From NCBI GenBank assembly GCA_017400135.1, contig JAFPVJ010000007.1, forward strand, positions 50,197-114,196: DNA of 64,000 bases. The letters are read 5' to 3'. The notes under the pieces are model-generated. The model saw only the letters and a list, made by a program, of their open reading frames with translations. It ran no database searches and was not told where the DNA came from. Both the position numbers and the translations under genes were made by a program. Within the stretch, counting starts at the first letter, position 1. Each line of letters begins with the position of its first letter. Below are positions 36,074 to 44,121 of this stretch, piece by piece. This stretch comes from Bacteroidales bacterium (GTDB lineage: Bacteria; Bacteroidota; Bacteroidia; Bacteroidales; UBA932).

Positions 36074-36081
36074 TATATTTG
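36074..36081 (+). promoter_or_regulatory. -7 box of the small outer-membrane protein gene
   Basis: TATATTTG, 33 bases before the ATG at 36115, in an AT-rich divergent intergenic region. Confidence 0.6.
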
Positions 36082-36114
36082 CAATAAGAACGTGCAACCA
36101 AAACATTCTTATCA

Positions 36115-36540
36115 ATGAAAAAGTTTATTGCCATTGCAGCCGCGATCCTTTGCTTCGCCGCTGTCGCTTCGGCCCAGCCGAAGGCCCTCGGTATCCGTGC
36201 CACCTATGGTGCCGAGCTTTCCTATCAACACAACGCCGGCCCCGGCTTCTTCGAGTTTGATGCCGGTCTGTTCGACAAACTCATTGACGTGACTGCCGTC
36301 TATGACTTCAACATCGCGCCTATCGGCCCCCTCAATTTCTATGCTGGCCCCGGTGTCTTTGTTGCCACATGGCCCGGTGAAGACGTGATGCACGCCGGCC
36401 TCGTCGGTCAGGTCGGTCTGGAGTATACCTTTGATTTCCCGCTCCAGCTTTCTCTTGACTGGCGTCCCTGGTTCAACTTCGTGAACGGATTTGTCGGCCA
36501 TTATACCGGCGCCGCCCTCGGCATCCGCTACGCCTTCTAG
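36115..36540 (+). CDS. Small secreted, probably outer-membrane beta-barrel protein
   Basis: A 141-residue protein with a clear Sec signal (MKKFIAIAAAILCFAAVASA). The mature part has alternating amphipathic strands rich in aromatic residues and Gly (VTAVYDFNIAP, LNFYAGPGVF, VGLEYTFDFP, LQLSLDWRPWF) and ends in ALGIRYAF, the terminal aromatic expected of outer-membrane barrels. Size fits an eight-strand barrel. Function unknown. It is a single-gene unit with its own promoter and terminator. Confidence 0.75.
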   Translation: MKKFIAIAAAILCFAAVASAQPKALGIRATYGAELSYQHNAGPGFFEFDAGLFDKLIDVTAVYDFNIAPIGPLNFYAGPGVFVATWPGEDVMHAGLVGQVGLEYTFDFPLQLSLDWRPWFNFVNGFVGHYTGAALGIRYAF

Positions 36541-36562
36541 ACTGAGCGAAGTTCAGATGAAT

Positions 36563-36592
36563 AAAGGTCGACCCTTGCGGTCGGCCTTTTTT
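36563..36592 (+). terminator. Terminator after the small outer-membrane protein gene
   Basis: AAAGGTCGACC / GGTCGGCCTTT with one G:U, followed by T6. It may also serve the convergent symporter. Confidence 0.8.
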
Positions 36593-36598
36593 CGTAAA

Positions 36599-37822
36599 TC
36601 AACGGTCGATCGGGAGTGTTTCGCCCTCGCTCTTGGCGACCAGCACCGCCACGCAGGTGTCGCCGTAGACATTGACCGCCGTGCGCAGCATATCGAGGAT
36701 GCGGTCTACGCCGATCACCAGGCCAATGCCCTCCACGGGCAGGCCCACTACGCTCAGGATGATCGCCATCATCACCATCGCCGACATCGGGATGCCAGCC
36801 GAACCGATGGCACAAAGAACGGAAGTTAGTGAGATCAGAAGCGTCTGGAGCAGGGTCAGCTGAACGCCGTAGACCTGCGCGACAAAGATGACCGCCACAC
36901 ACTCCAGCAGCGCCGCCCCGTTCATGTTGATCGTGGCACCCAGCGATACCACGAATTGCGAGATGCCCTTCGACACACCGTCCTTCTTTTCCACCGCCTC
37001 CAGCGTGAAGGGAAGCGTAGCCCCCGACGAAGCCGTCGAGAAAGCGGTCAGCAGCGGCACGCCCATGTTGCGGAAATGCTGCCAGGGCCGGACTTTTCCG
37101 GCGAAACGAAGCAGCAGCGGCAACGTGATGAAAGTCTGGATCGCCAGACCCGCTGCGACCGTCAGCACGTACAACAGCATCCCCTTCAGCAGCCCCCAGG
37201 CGTCGCCGACCTTGGCAAACTGCACCGCCACGACGGCGAAAATGCCCAGCGGGGCGAACTTCAGGATCCAGCCCGTCACCTTCATCGTCAGCTCATAGCC
37301 GGCCTCCAGGAAATCCATCATCGTCCCCTTCCCCTTCGGCGAAATGCGGGTCACGAAGAAACCGATGACCAGCGACAGGAAGATGACCGGAATCGTATTG
37401 TTGCGGCCCAGGGCCGCGATGAAATTGGACGGGATGAATCCGGTCACGATGTCCTTCACACCCGTATGGGTTACGTTATCCGGCACTTCGCCCAAAGCAG
37501 CCCCCGCCACGGCACCCACGCCGGGACGAATCCCGTAGACCAGCAGCACGCCGGTCACGACGGCAATTGCCATCGTCAGCAGATACCAGCCGATGGTCTT
37601 GCCGCCAATCCGCTTCAACGACCCGTCCGAGCCATCCGCCAGATGCGCGACACTGGTCGAAATCGAGAAAAAGATGATGGGCACGATCAGCAGGCCCAGG
37701 GCGTTCATGAAGAGGGTGCCGATCCAGTCGACATAATCCGAGATGCCGGGCCAGAGGCAGCCGGCGGCGATGCCGAGGACCAGGGCAATGATTATCTGAA
37801 GGTAGAGCGGTATCTTTTTCAT
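36599..37822 (-). CDS. Dicarboxylate/amino-acid:cation symporter (DAACS family), second copy
   Basis: Inner-membrane sodium- or proton-coupled importer, 407 residues and about eight helices. The serine motif is AFSTASSGATLPFTLEA and the substrate motif is SLGATINMNGAALLECVAVIF, closer to canonical glutamate/dicarboxylate transporters than the copy at 15379. The two are paralogues only at family level. It diverges from the phosphatase gene at 37913. A weak -7 box (TAACTTCG, 37842-37849) lies upstream. Confidence 0.93.
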   Translation of the reverse strand: MKKIPLYLQIIIALVLGIAAGCLWPGISDYVDWIGTLFMNALGLLIVPIIFFSISTSVAHLADGSDGSLKRIGGKTIGWYLLTMAIAVVTGVLLVYGIRPGVGAVAGAALGEVPDNVTHTGVKDIVTGFIPSNFIAALGRNNTIPVIFLSLVIGFFVTRISPKGKGTMMDFLEAGYELTMKVTGWILKFAPLGIFAVVAVQFAKVGDAWGLLKGMLLYVLTVAAGLAIQTFITLPLLLRFAGKVRPWQHFRNMGVPLLTAFSTASSGATLPFTLEAVEKKDGVSKGISQFVVSLGATINMNGAALLECVAVIFVAQVYGVQLTLLQTLLISLTSVLCAIGSAGIPMSAMVMMAIILSVVGLPVEGIGLVIGVDRILDMLRTAVNVYGDTCVAVLVAKSEGETLPIDR

Positions 37823-37879
37823 CGTTCAGGCGTATCTTCCACGAAGTTAACGACACTCCTGCTTTTTTCCAAAAAACGC

Positions 37880-37887
37880 TATCTTTG
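37880..37887 (+). promoter_or_regulatory. -7 box of the phosphatase gene at 37913
   Basis: TATCTTTG, 25 bases before the ATG. It rules out the long upstream reading frame as part of this gene. Confidence 0.6.
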
Positions 37888-37912
37888 TTCTGTTGATACG
37901 CGCGTTTCTGAT

Positions 37913-39250
37913 ATGGATAGAAGAGAGTTTCTGAGAAATTCGGCGGCGCTGACCGCCGCCACCGTCGTTGCACCCGAACTTTTGCAGGCCACCGACAAGC
38001 AGGTGCCCTCAACGACCACGGAAGAAGGACAAGGTTCCGCTCCAAAGTTGATTGCATCCGCCCCTATGCTGCAGAATTATGCATCCAACAGCATCGGCGT
38101 CGCCTTCGCCGTCAACGACTGGGCCAATGGCTATGTGCTGATTTCCGAGCATCCGGACCTGGCAGACGCGCGCAAGATCAAGTGCGGCGGCTACCGCGTC
38201 ACGGACCTGACCGACCGCGTGCAGCAGATCCGCGTCACGGGACTCAAGCCCGCCACCCGTTATTACTACCGCATCGGTGCCGACCGCATCCAGTACAAGG
38301 CGGGCTACTCGATGAAGATCACCGGCAACGAGGAAGACCCGCGCGTCTATTCCTTCGTAACCGCCGGCAAGGGAGCCGACGGCCATTTCTGCGTCATCAA
38401 CGACACGCACGCCACTTTCGACACCTTCGACAAGCTGACGGAAAAGATCGCCGCCCTGGCCCCTTCCTGCGTGGTCTGGAACGGAGATGCGACCAATTGC
38501 GAGGAGCGCATCGACAGCCAGGTCCGCATCTTCCTGGACCCGCCGATCACCCGCAAGGATTATGCTTCGGAGATTCCTTATCTCTTCGCCCCCGGCAACC
38601 ACGATTCGCGAGGCATGGCCAACCGCCATTTCGAGCGCCTGTGGATGTGGCGTCAGCCCGAGGAGCGCTCCTCTCGCGACTGGGACCTGGGACGCAATTT
38701 TGCGGTTCGGATGGGTGACATCGCGATGATCGGCCTGGACACGGCCGAGGACAAGCAGGACACCAACCCCATCTTCGCCAGTCTCTTCAACAGCGCGGCT
38801 TACCGCGAGGCGCAGGTTGCCTGGCTCCAGGATGCCCTGAAACGCAAGGAGATCGCCACAGCGCCTTTCCTCGTCGCCTTCTGCCACATCCCGCTCTTCA
38901 GCGACGATCCTACGCACAATCCCGGCGATGTCACGCCGGCCGACTATGATCCGCAGTACAGCGCCGACTTCGCTTATTGGCAGCGCACCTGCGCCAGGCT
39001 TTGGACACCCTTGCTGGAAAAGGCGAAATGCCAACTGATCATCACCGCCCACATGCACACCTACCGCTACGACGCTCCGACCGCCACGCGCAAATGGGGG
39101 CATCTGGTCGGCGGCGGTCCCAGGCTGAATGAAGCGGCAAAATTCCCGACCGTCATCGAAGGCAAGGCCGAGGGCAGGAAACTGCACATCACCGTCCACA
39201 ACATACTCACCTGCGCCATCCAGGACGAATACTGGTTCAACGCCCGATAA
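37913..39250 (+). CDS. Tat-exported purple-acid-phosphatase-like metallophosphoesterase
   Basis: Predicted exported phosphatase of 445 residues. The N-terminus MDRREFLRNSAALTAATVVA has the twin-arginine signal form. A fibronectin-III-like domain (about 50-140) is followed by the phosphoesterase core with VINDTHATFD, WNGDATNC, APGNHDSRGM, AFCHIPLF and ITAHMHTYRYD, giving a complete set of metal ligands. The layout resembles purple acid phosphatases. I start at 37913 because the signal peptide and the -7 box fit; the frame is open for 957 bases upstream but that part is antisense to the symporter gene. Confidence 0.88.
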   Translation: MDRREFLRNSAALTAATVVAPELLQATDKQVPSTTTEEGQGSAPKLIASAPMLQNYASNSIGVAFAVNDWANGYVLISEHPDLADARKIKCGGYRVTDLTDRVQQIRVTGLKPATRYYYRIGADRIQYKAGYSMKITGNEEDPRVYSFVTAGKGADGHFCVINDTHATFDTFDKLTEKIAALAPSCVVWNGDATNCEERIDSQVRIFLDPPITRKDYASEIPYLFAPGNHDSRGMANRHFERLWMWRQPEERSSRDWDLGRNFAVRMGDIAMIGLDTAEDKQDTNPIFASLFNSAAYREAQVAWLQDALKRKEIATAPFLVAFCHIPLFSDDPTHNPGDVTPADYDPQYSADFAYWQRTCARLWTPLLEKAKCQLIITAHMHTYRYDAPTATRKWGHLVGGGPRLNEAAKFPTVIEGKAEGRKLHITVHNILTCAIQDEYWFNAR

Positions 39251-39257
39251 AACAAAT

Positions 39258-39290
39258 CCGGCCCCCGATTCGCATCGGGGGCCGGTTTGC
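39258..39290 (+). terminator. Terminator after the phosphatase gene
   Basis: CCGGCCCCCGAT / ATCGGGGGCCGG, a perfect 12-base stem with loop TCGC, followed by a short T run. Confidence 0.8.
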
Positions 39291-39357
39291 AATTCTAACC
39301 TAATTTTAACCTATGAAAAACTATTCAGGTTAAATCAATTGCAAGGTCTGTGCCAAA

Positions 39358-40098
39358 CTACTCTTCCACAAGCTTGATTTCGATGATCTCCACGGGTTTG
39401 ACCGGGAAGTCGTTGGGATAGGGCTGATGGTCCTTGTAGGTGCGCACGGTCGCGATCTTGTCGATCACGTCCAGACCGCTGATGGTCTGGCCAAAGACCG
39501 TGTAGGCGCCATCCAGCTGGGCGCAGGCCGCCTCGTTCTGAACGATGTAGAACTGCGAGCCGGATGATTCCCGGTAAGGATTGGCCCGGTCGCCCTGGCG
39601 AGCGGCGGCAAGAGCACCCTTGGCATGCTTGTATTCCGGAACGAATTCCGCCGGGATCTTGTAGTCCGGACCGCCGGTGCCGTAGCGGGCCACGGCCGTC
39701 GTGTCACGGGTCAGCGGATCACCGCCCTGGATCATGAAACCGTTGATCACACGGTGGAACAGCAGGCCGTCATAGTAGCCCTCCAGGGAGAGCTTGGCGA
39801 AATTGTCACGGTGTTTGGGCGTCTTGGAAAAGAGCTTGACGCGCATCGTACCGTAGTTGGTGATGATGTCGAAGACCGGTTCGGCCGGCAGGGCGGCGAA
39901 CTTCTCCGCGGCGACCTTCTTCTTTTCCACTTGCTTGAGGGCCTTGAGGGAATCCTGGGCGGCCTTGACCGCCGCGATGGAGTCTGCGCGGGCCTTTTCC
40001 GCCGCCTCGGCGGCTTTCTTGGCACTGCGGCCGCATCCGCTGAAGACCATCAGGATGGCGAGAGCCGCTCCGGCCAGAAGGATAAGATGCTTTTTCAT
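39358..40098 (-). CDS. Cyclophilin-type peptidyl-prolyl isomerase, lipoprotein
   Basis: Periplasmic or outer-membrane-attached prolyl isomerase assisting protein folding. Lipobox MVFSGC (about residues 17-22), then a Lys/Ala-rich helical linker (about 25-70), then a bacterial cyclophilin domain with FHRVINGFMIQGGDP (about 114-128), SSGSQFYIVQ and YTVFGQTISGLDVIDKIA. Length 246 is typical of lipoprotein cyclophilins in this phylum. Its -7 box (TATCTTTG, 40126-40133) abuts the end of the fusion gene of PUL2, so it is probably a separate unit though read-through from PUL2 is possible. Confidence 0.94.
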   Translation of the reverse strand: MKKHLILLAGAALAILMVFSGCGRSAKKAAEAAEKARADSIAAVKAAQDSLKALKQVEKKKVAAEKFAALPAEPVFDIITNYGTMRVKLFSKTPKHRDNFAKLSLEGYYDGLLFHRVINGFMIQGGDPLTRDTTAVARYGTGGPDYKIPAEFVPEYKHAKGALAAARQGDRANPYRESSGSQFYIVQNEAACAQLDGAYTVFGQTISGLDVIDKIATVRTYKDHQPYPNDFPVKPVEIIEIKLVEE

Positions 40099-40125
40099 AT
40101 CTGTAGGGTTTTATGTCCGTTTCGG

Positions 40126-40133
40126 CAAAGATA
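40126..40133 (-). promoter_or_regulatory. -7 box of the cyclophilin gene
   Basis: TATCTTTG on the minus strand, directly next to the stop codon of the upstream PUL2 gene and 28 bases before the cyclophilin ATG. Confidence 0.6.
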
Positions 40134-42326
40134 CTAATAATTGACGAAAAGGGCGGTACGGTCTTTCAGATAAGCACGGACGTCAGACCATTCGTAATAA
40201 GGCCCCTGGACCGGGGTCAGATTCCCCAGCCGCGCTTCCTCCCCGTTCAGGAGCACTTTCACCAGCGGTTCTCCGGCCCTGCCGCAGCGGGGCTTGTAGA
40301 ATACCATCTGGATATTGGCCGCCATCGGGGAACGGAAAGTCTGGAACCAGTACACCAGGTCATCCTGGGACGGCGGATGGTAACCGAAGCCCTCCAGGTC
40401 CGTGATCATCAGCAGGGCCATGACCACGTGGTCGTGGCCGAAACGCAGGTCCGCCCCGCGCTCCCCCTTCGAGAGCCGTTCGTCCGCCTTGGCCACCATA
40501 TCGTCGATGATGGACGAGCAGGGCGTGCAGTAGTACAGGTATTCCCGGAAACGCTCGTAACCGTCCGTTTCCCACAGGGTGGCGAACTCCTCCGGCGTGA
40601 GCAGGCCGTCGAGCTCCGAGAGCCGTTCCTCTTCCGGGATGCTGTTCATCCCCGCAACCAGCATGTACAGGTTGAAGAAGACGTCGTATGCGTCCCGTTT
40701 CCCGAGCGCTGCCGAAGGATCCTTGAAAAGCCGCGCAAGCACATCCTTGTACCCTGGGAACCGGCGGTAGAAAAAGGCAGGGGAACTCTCCGCGTAGGGC
40801 ATGAGCGCATCCGGACCCTGGTAACGGAAGGGGTTGGAGCCCGAGTTGGGCCGGGTCGCCTGGACGTCGAGCATGCCCTGGTGGGCATAGACGGAAGCCC
40901 GGGGCGCCTCCCGGGAAATGGCCGCGCAGCAGGAACTCATACTGATGATGGCCCGCACGGAAGGAGAAGAACAGGCATCCACCCGGCTCCCCTTTCCGAA
41001 AGCCGACGGGAAAGAATGGACCATCGTCTCGGCAATCCCCTGATGCTGCGCCCAGCCCAGCGGCGTCAGGTCGCCGACCTGATACTGCGCCTTCTCCCAG
41101 AAAGCTTCCATCTGGGTCAGGAGGGACTGGCCCTTGGGCGTCAGATTATCCGCAGGAGCCCCTTCGCGCAGCATGTCGAGCAGGATTGAATAGGCCTTCG
41201 ATGTGTAGGCGTAACGGGATCCGTGGCGTCCGTAATGGCTGATGAAGACCGCTTCATATCCTTTCGGAGCCGGTGTCTGCGGCTTGGGAGACAGATCGTA
41301 GGGACAATCAAGTCCCGAAGACTTGTTCCAATCCGACAGTACTTCTTCCCTGACGCCCAGCCGGGGCGGTAAAGCGGGCTCGGACAGGGCGGCAGGCAGT
41401 TCGGCGATATAGAAATGCGAATTGACCTTGCGCTCGCCGGCGTGGTCATAGAGTTTGTTGTTCGTCGGATAATTGACGACGTGGGTCTGCGCATCCCCTT
41501 CCCCGCGGACGCAGAGGGTGGAGGAACCGCCCCCGTCCATGTTCAAGGCGTACTGGGGATGGAAATACCGGACCAGGAAACGTGTCAGCTCCCGGGCGCT
41601 CATGCCTTCGCTGAGGCCCGGCCGCCGACCGTCCACCACGATCAGGATCAGATGGTTGTCGGCAGTCTTGGCCACCGCGCTGCGGGGATGCCGCACGCCC
41701 TGGTGACGGACCGGATCCTCATATTCCAGCTGCAGCAGGGCCTCCTGCGTCAGGGTCGAATCCGCGAAACGCTCCCCTATCGGATCGAAGTCGTCGACCA
41801 GCATCGGGGCGCTCGAGAAGATGTTGGCTTCGGTGCAGGAAGCATAGAACGCCCGCCGGGCGGCGATGTCCAGGCCCTTTCCATCGAAGGAAATGCGTAC
41901 ATCTCTCCCGCCGTCGGTGTAGACAGCAGCCTCACTCTTCCAGTTGGGGACGGGTGTTTCGAACACCGTGTTGTACGGCATGCAGGACCAGAGCCAGCCG
42001 TCCACCTTGATCACGGTGGAAGATGCCTCGTAACAGGCATTCATCGCGACGACGGCTCGGTTGCGCAGGAATACGTCCGAAGTTGTCTCCGAAGGGTTTG
42101 AATGGGAGAAACGAAGCGCGTAGCGGGGGTTCGACAGGTCCAGGTCGATCGCAAAGACCTGCTGGGGCGAGCCCGACACCTCGTCCTGGCCGAAGAAGTG
42201 GTAATAAGTGACGCCCTCGGTGACCGTCTTGACCTCCCAGCCGTCGCCGAAGGTTTGGGCGGCCGAGGGTACCACACCCTGCAGGAGCAGGAGCAGGCAA
42301 AGGATGGAATAAAAGCGAAGTTTCAT
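40134..42326 (-). CDS. Fusion: phosphodiester glycosidase (NAGPA/DUF2233-type) plus histidine acid phosphatase
   Basis: A 730-residue secreted protein (Sec signal about 1-23) with two hydrolase domains. Residues ~30-308 match the NAGPA fold, the family of the enzyme that removes GlcNAc from GlcNAc-1-phosphodiesters: MNACYE (95-100), HPRSA (213-217), NMDGGGS (262-268). Residues ~350-715 are a branch-2 histidine phosphatase: RHGSR at 367-371 (phospho-histidine) and GHDH at 630-633 (proton donor region). The likely sequence is removal of a sugar from a phosphodiester, then removal of the exposed phosphate. Substrate inferred, not shown. Last gene of PUL2; overlaps the SGNH stop by 4 bases. The N-terminal half is paralogous to the gene at 42995. 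Confidence 0.85.
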   Translation of the reverse strand: MKLRFYSILCLLLLLQGVVPSAAQTFGDGWEVKTVTEGVTYYHFFGQDEVSGSPQQVFAIDLDLSNPRYALRFSHSNPSETTSDVFLRNRAVVAMNACYEASSTVIKVDGWLWSCMPYNTVFETPVPNWKSEAAVYTDGGRDVRISFDGKGLDIAARRAFYASCTEANIFSSAPMLVDDFDPIGERFADSTLTQEALLQLEYEDPVRHQGVRHPRSAVAKTADNHLILIVVDGRRPGLSEGMSARELTRFLVRYFHPQYALNMDGGGSSTLCVRGEGDAQTHVVNYPTNNKLYDHAGERKVNSHFYIAELPAALSEPALPPRLGVREEVLSDWNKSSGLDCPYDLSPKPQTPAPKGYEAVFISHYGRHGSRYAYTSKAYSILLDMLREGAPADNLTPKGQSLLTQMEAFWEKAQYQVGDLTPLGWAQHQGIAETMVHSFPSAFGKGSRVDACSSPSVRAIISMSSCCAAISREAPRASVYAHQGMLDVQATRPNSGSNPFRYQGPDALMPYAESSPAFFYRRFPGYKDVLARLFKDPSAALGKRDAYDVFFNLYMLVAGMNSIPEEERLSELDGLLTPEEFATLWETDGYERFREYLYYCTPCSSIIDDMVAKADERLSKGERGADLRFGHDHVVMALLMITDLEGFGYHPPSQDDLVYWFQTFRSPMAANIQMVFYKPRCGRAGEPLVKVLLNGEEARLGNLTPVQGPYYEWSDVRAYLKDRTALFVNY

Positions 42327-42991
42327 TTCAGGATAGATTCCAGAATAGGTTGAATGACGCCTTCCATGGCGATATAGCCGGCGGCGTTGGGATGGATGCT
42401 GTCTTTCTGGTACTCAGCCTTAAGCCCCTTCTGTCCGTCCACCAGGACGCTGTAATAGTCCGCGTACGGGATGTTCTTTTCCGCGGCGTATGCCTTGATC
42501 AGGGCATTCAGGGAGATTATCCGGTCCTCCGGACGGAAATCCGGCAACTTGGGGAAATAATTGGAAGGAGGGACCGATCCCAACACGACGGGGATGCCGG
42601 CTGCGACGGCCTTCTCCACCATCTGTTTCAGATAACTGAGAATAGCCTCGTCGCTCCGTTGCGCAATGTCATTGGTCCCGCCTTCGATCACGACGCAGTA
42701 GGGATCCTGGGCAACCACATCCTCCTGAAAGCGCGAGAGCATCTGGACGGTCGTGTTGCCGCTGATGCCCTTGTTGACATAACCGTGGCTCGTGAAATAA
42801 GCGGGATGGAAACCGTCGCGGGTCCACTGCCAGGTAATGCTGTCTCCAATGAAGATGGCCGCAGGACCTTTATGGGAACCGTCCAGCCCCGAAGACGGCG
42901 GCGGGGGCAGTTCGGGGGTTTCGGGATTCCCGCAGGAAAGCGCCAGGAGCGCCCCTGCCAGGAAGACAAGACGAATAATACGTGTCAGCAT
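42323..42991 (-). CDS. SGNH/GDSL-family hydrolase, lipoprotein (PUL2)
   Basis: Predicted surface or periplasmic esterase of 222 residues, probably removing acyl groups from the PUL2 glycan. The lipobox is LALSC (about 16-20), followed by a Pro-rich linker. The blocks are IFIGDSIT (about 50-57), GISGNTT (about 80-86), GTNDIAQ (about 106-112) and the C-terminal SIHPNAAGY with the catalytic His. The C-terminal Asp is not as clear as in the paralogue at 12640 (KDSIHP rather than PDGVHL). It sits between the two phosphodiester glycosidase genes with 3 bases upstream and a 4-base overlap downstream. Confidence 0.88.
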   Translation of the reverse strand: MLTRIIRLVFLAGALLALSCGNPETPELPPPPSSGLDGSHKGPAAIFIGDSITWQWTRDGFHPAYFTSHGYVNKGISGNTTVQMLSRFQEDVVAQDPYCVVIEGGTNDIAQRSDEAILSYLKQMVEKAVAAGIPVVLGSVPPSNYFPKLPDFRPEDRIISLNALIKAYAAEKNIPYADYYSVLVDGQKGLKAEYQKDSIHPNAAGYIAMEGVIQPILESILK

Positions 42992-42994
42992 CGC

Positions 42995-44119
42995 TTATTT
43001 CTTGAGAATCACGAAATGGACGTCACGCGCCCGCTCGTGGGTATGGTCGTGGCTGTCCTTGTTGGGAATGTTCTCGCAAGGGTAATTGACCACGTGGGTA
43101 TTGGGGTCGCCTTCTCCCTTGACACAGAGCGCGGTGGAGCCGCCGCCGTCCATATTGAGCGCATACTGCGGATTGAACCACTTGACCAGGAATTTGGTCA
43201 GTTGCCGGGCCGACATACCCTGACTGTAATTGGTACGGCCGTCGACGACGAGCAGGATGAAGTGATTGTTCTCCGTCAGGGCGATGGCGCTGCGGGGATG
43301 CAGTGCGCGCTGGTGACGGTCGGGATCCTCACCGTTCAATGCGTTCACTTGGGCGGTGGTCAGCGAATAATTGCAGAAGTTCTCGCCGACCGGCTCGAAA
43401 TCATCGATCAGCATCGGAGCGCTGGAAATCAGGTTCCGGTTTTTGCCGGCGATGCTCGTAAAATAGTTCCGCTGCAGGGAGACGGCCTCGGCGTAAGTCT
43501 TCCCCTTGATGCCGGAAATCTTTCCGTCCCGCTTGGGAGAGCCCGCGAAGACGATGCTCAGGCCCCGCTCGCCGTCGGAGGTGAAAGCCGCTTCGCTCTT
43601 CCAGTTGGGGACGTCCGTATCACCGATGGTCACCTTGGGAATCTGGTAATACGTCTTCCCGTCCACCCGGATGAAGATGGAGTTCACCTCGTAATTGGCA
43701 TTCATCGCCGCTACGGTGTTGGCGTTGCTCTTGAAGGCTTCGGACACATAGACCCGGGGGTTGGTATAGAGCAGTTGGACCTGGTATTGGGACTTTGACA
43801 GGTCCAGATCCACGGCAAACACTTCCTCCTTCTGGTTGGAGAGGGCGTCCGTCCCGGAGAAGGAGTAGTACACCACGCCTTCGTCGATGGTCTTGGACGT
43901 CCACCCGGCGCCGGAAGGCGTGACCACCTTGCCCCGGTTTTCATCCCAGGGGTTCGAACCGGAAGGGTTGTCATCGTTGCCATTGCCGTTGCCGTTCCCG
44001 TTGTCATCGGGCGTGACGACCGGCGGCGGAAGTTCGGGAACGGTATTCCCGCCCCCGCCGCAACCTTGCAGCAGCAGGGGCAGGACAACCGTCCAGACAA
44101 ACAGTTTTCTGATTTTCAT
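42995..44119 (-). CDS. Phosphodiester glycosidase-family lipoprotein (NAGPA/DUF2233-type, PUL2)
   Basis: Predicted surface enzyme cleaving sugar-1-phosphodiester bonds, 374 residues. Lipobox LLLQGC (about 15-20), a Pro/Asn/Gly linker with an (NG) repeat at about 40-48, and a NAGPA domain (about 70-372) with MNANYE, HPRSAIALT and NMDGGGSTALC, the same blocks as in the fusion at 40134. A third shared stretch is GEGDPNTHVVNYP. The two proteins are clear paralogues by local duplication. The linker suggests exposure away from the membrane. It lies 2 bases after the beta-helix gene and 3 bases before the SGNH gene. Confidence 0.86.
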   Translation of the reverse strand: MKIRKLFVWTVVLPLLLQGCGGGGNTVPELPPPVVTPDDNGNGNGNGNDDNPSGSNPWDENRGKVVTPSGAGWTSKTIDEGVVYYSFSGTDALSNQKEEVFAVDLDLSKSQYQVQLLYTNPRVYVSEAFKSNANTVAAMNANYEVNSIFIRVDGKTYYQIPKVTIGDTDVPNWKSEAAFTSDGERGLSIVFAGSPKRDGKISGIKGKTYAEAVSLQRNYFTSIAGKNRNLISSAPMLIDDFEPVGENFCNYSLTTAQVNALNGEDPDRHQRALHPRSAIALTENNHFILLVVDGRTNYSQGMSARQLTKFLVKWFNPQYALNMDGGGSTALCVKGEGDPNTHVVNYPCENIPNKDSHDHTHERARDVHFVILKK

Positions 44120-44121
44120 TC

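Noticed and set aside
36956-37912. Long N-terminal extension in frame with the Tat-type phosphatase
   Set aside because: This part is antisense to the symporter gene and rich in Arg, Gln and His. The -7 box at 37880 and the twin-arginine signal at 37913 fix the start.
43971-44010. Short tandem repeat read as a possible phase-variation tract or CRISPR-like repeat
   Set aside because: It is the coding sequence of an Asn-Gly linker in the NAGPA lipoprotein, with imperfect 6-base units and no spacers. Slippage by six bases would only change linker length.
40134-44119. PUL2 glycosidase domains considered as ordinary glycoside hydrolases or lyases
   Set aside because: The blocks HPRSA and NMDGGGS fit the NAGPA/DUF2233 fold, and no GH or PL motif was seen.
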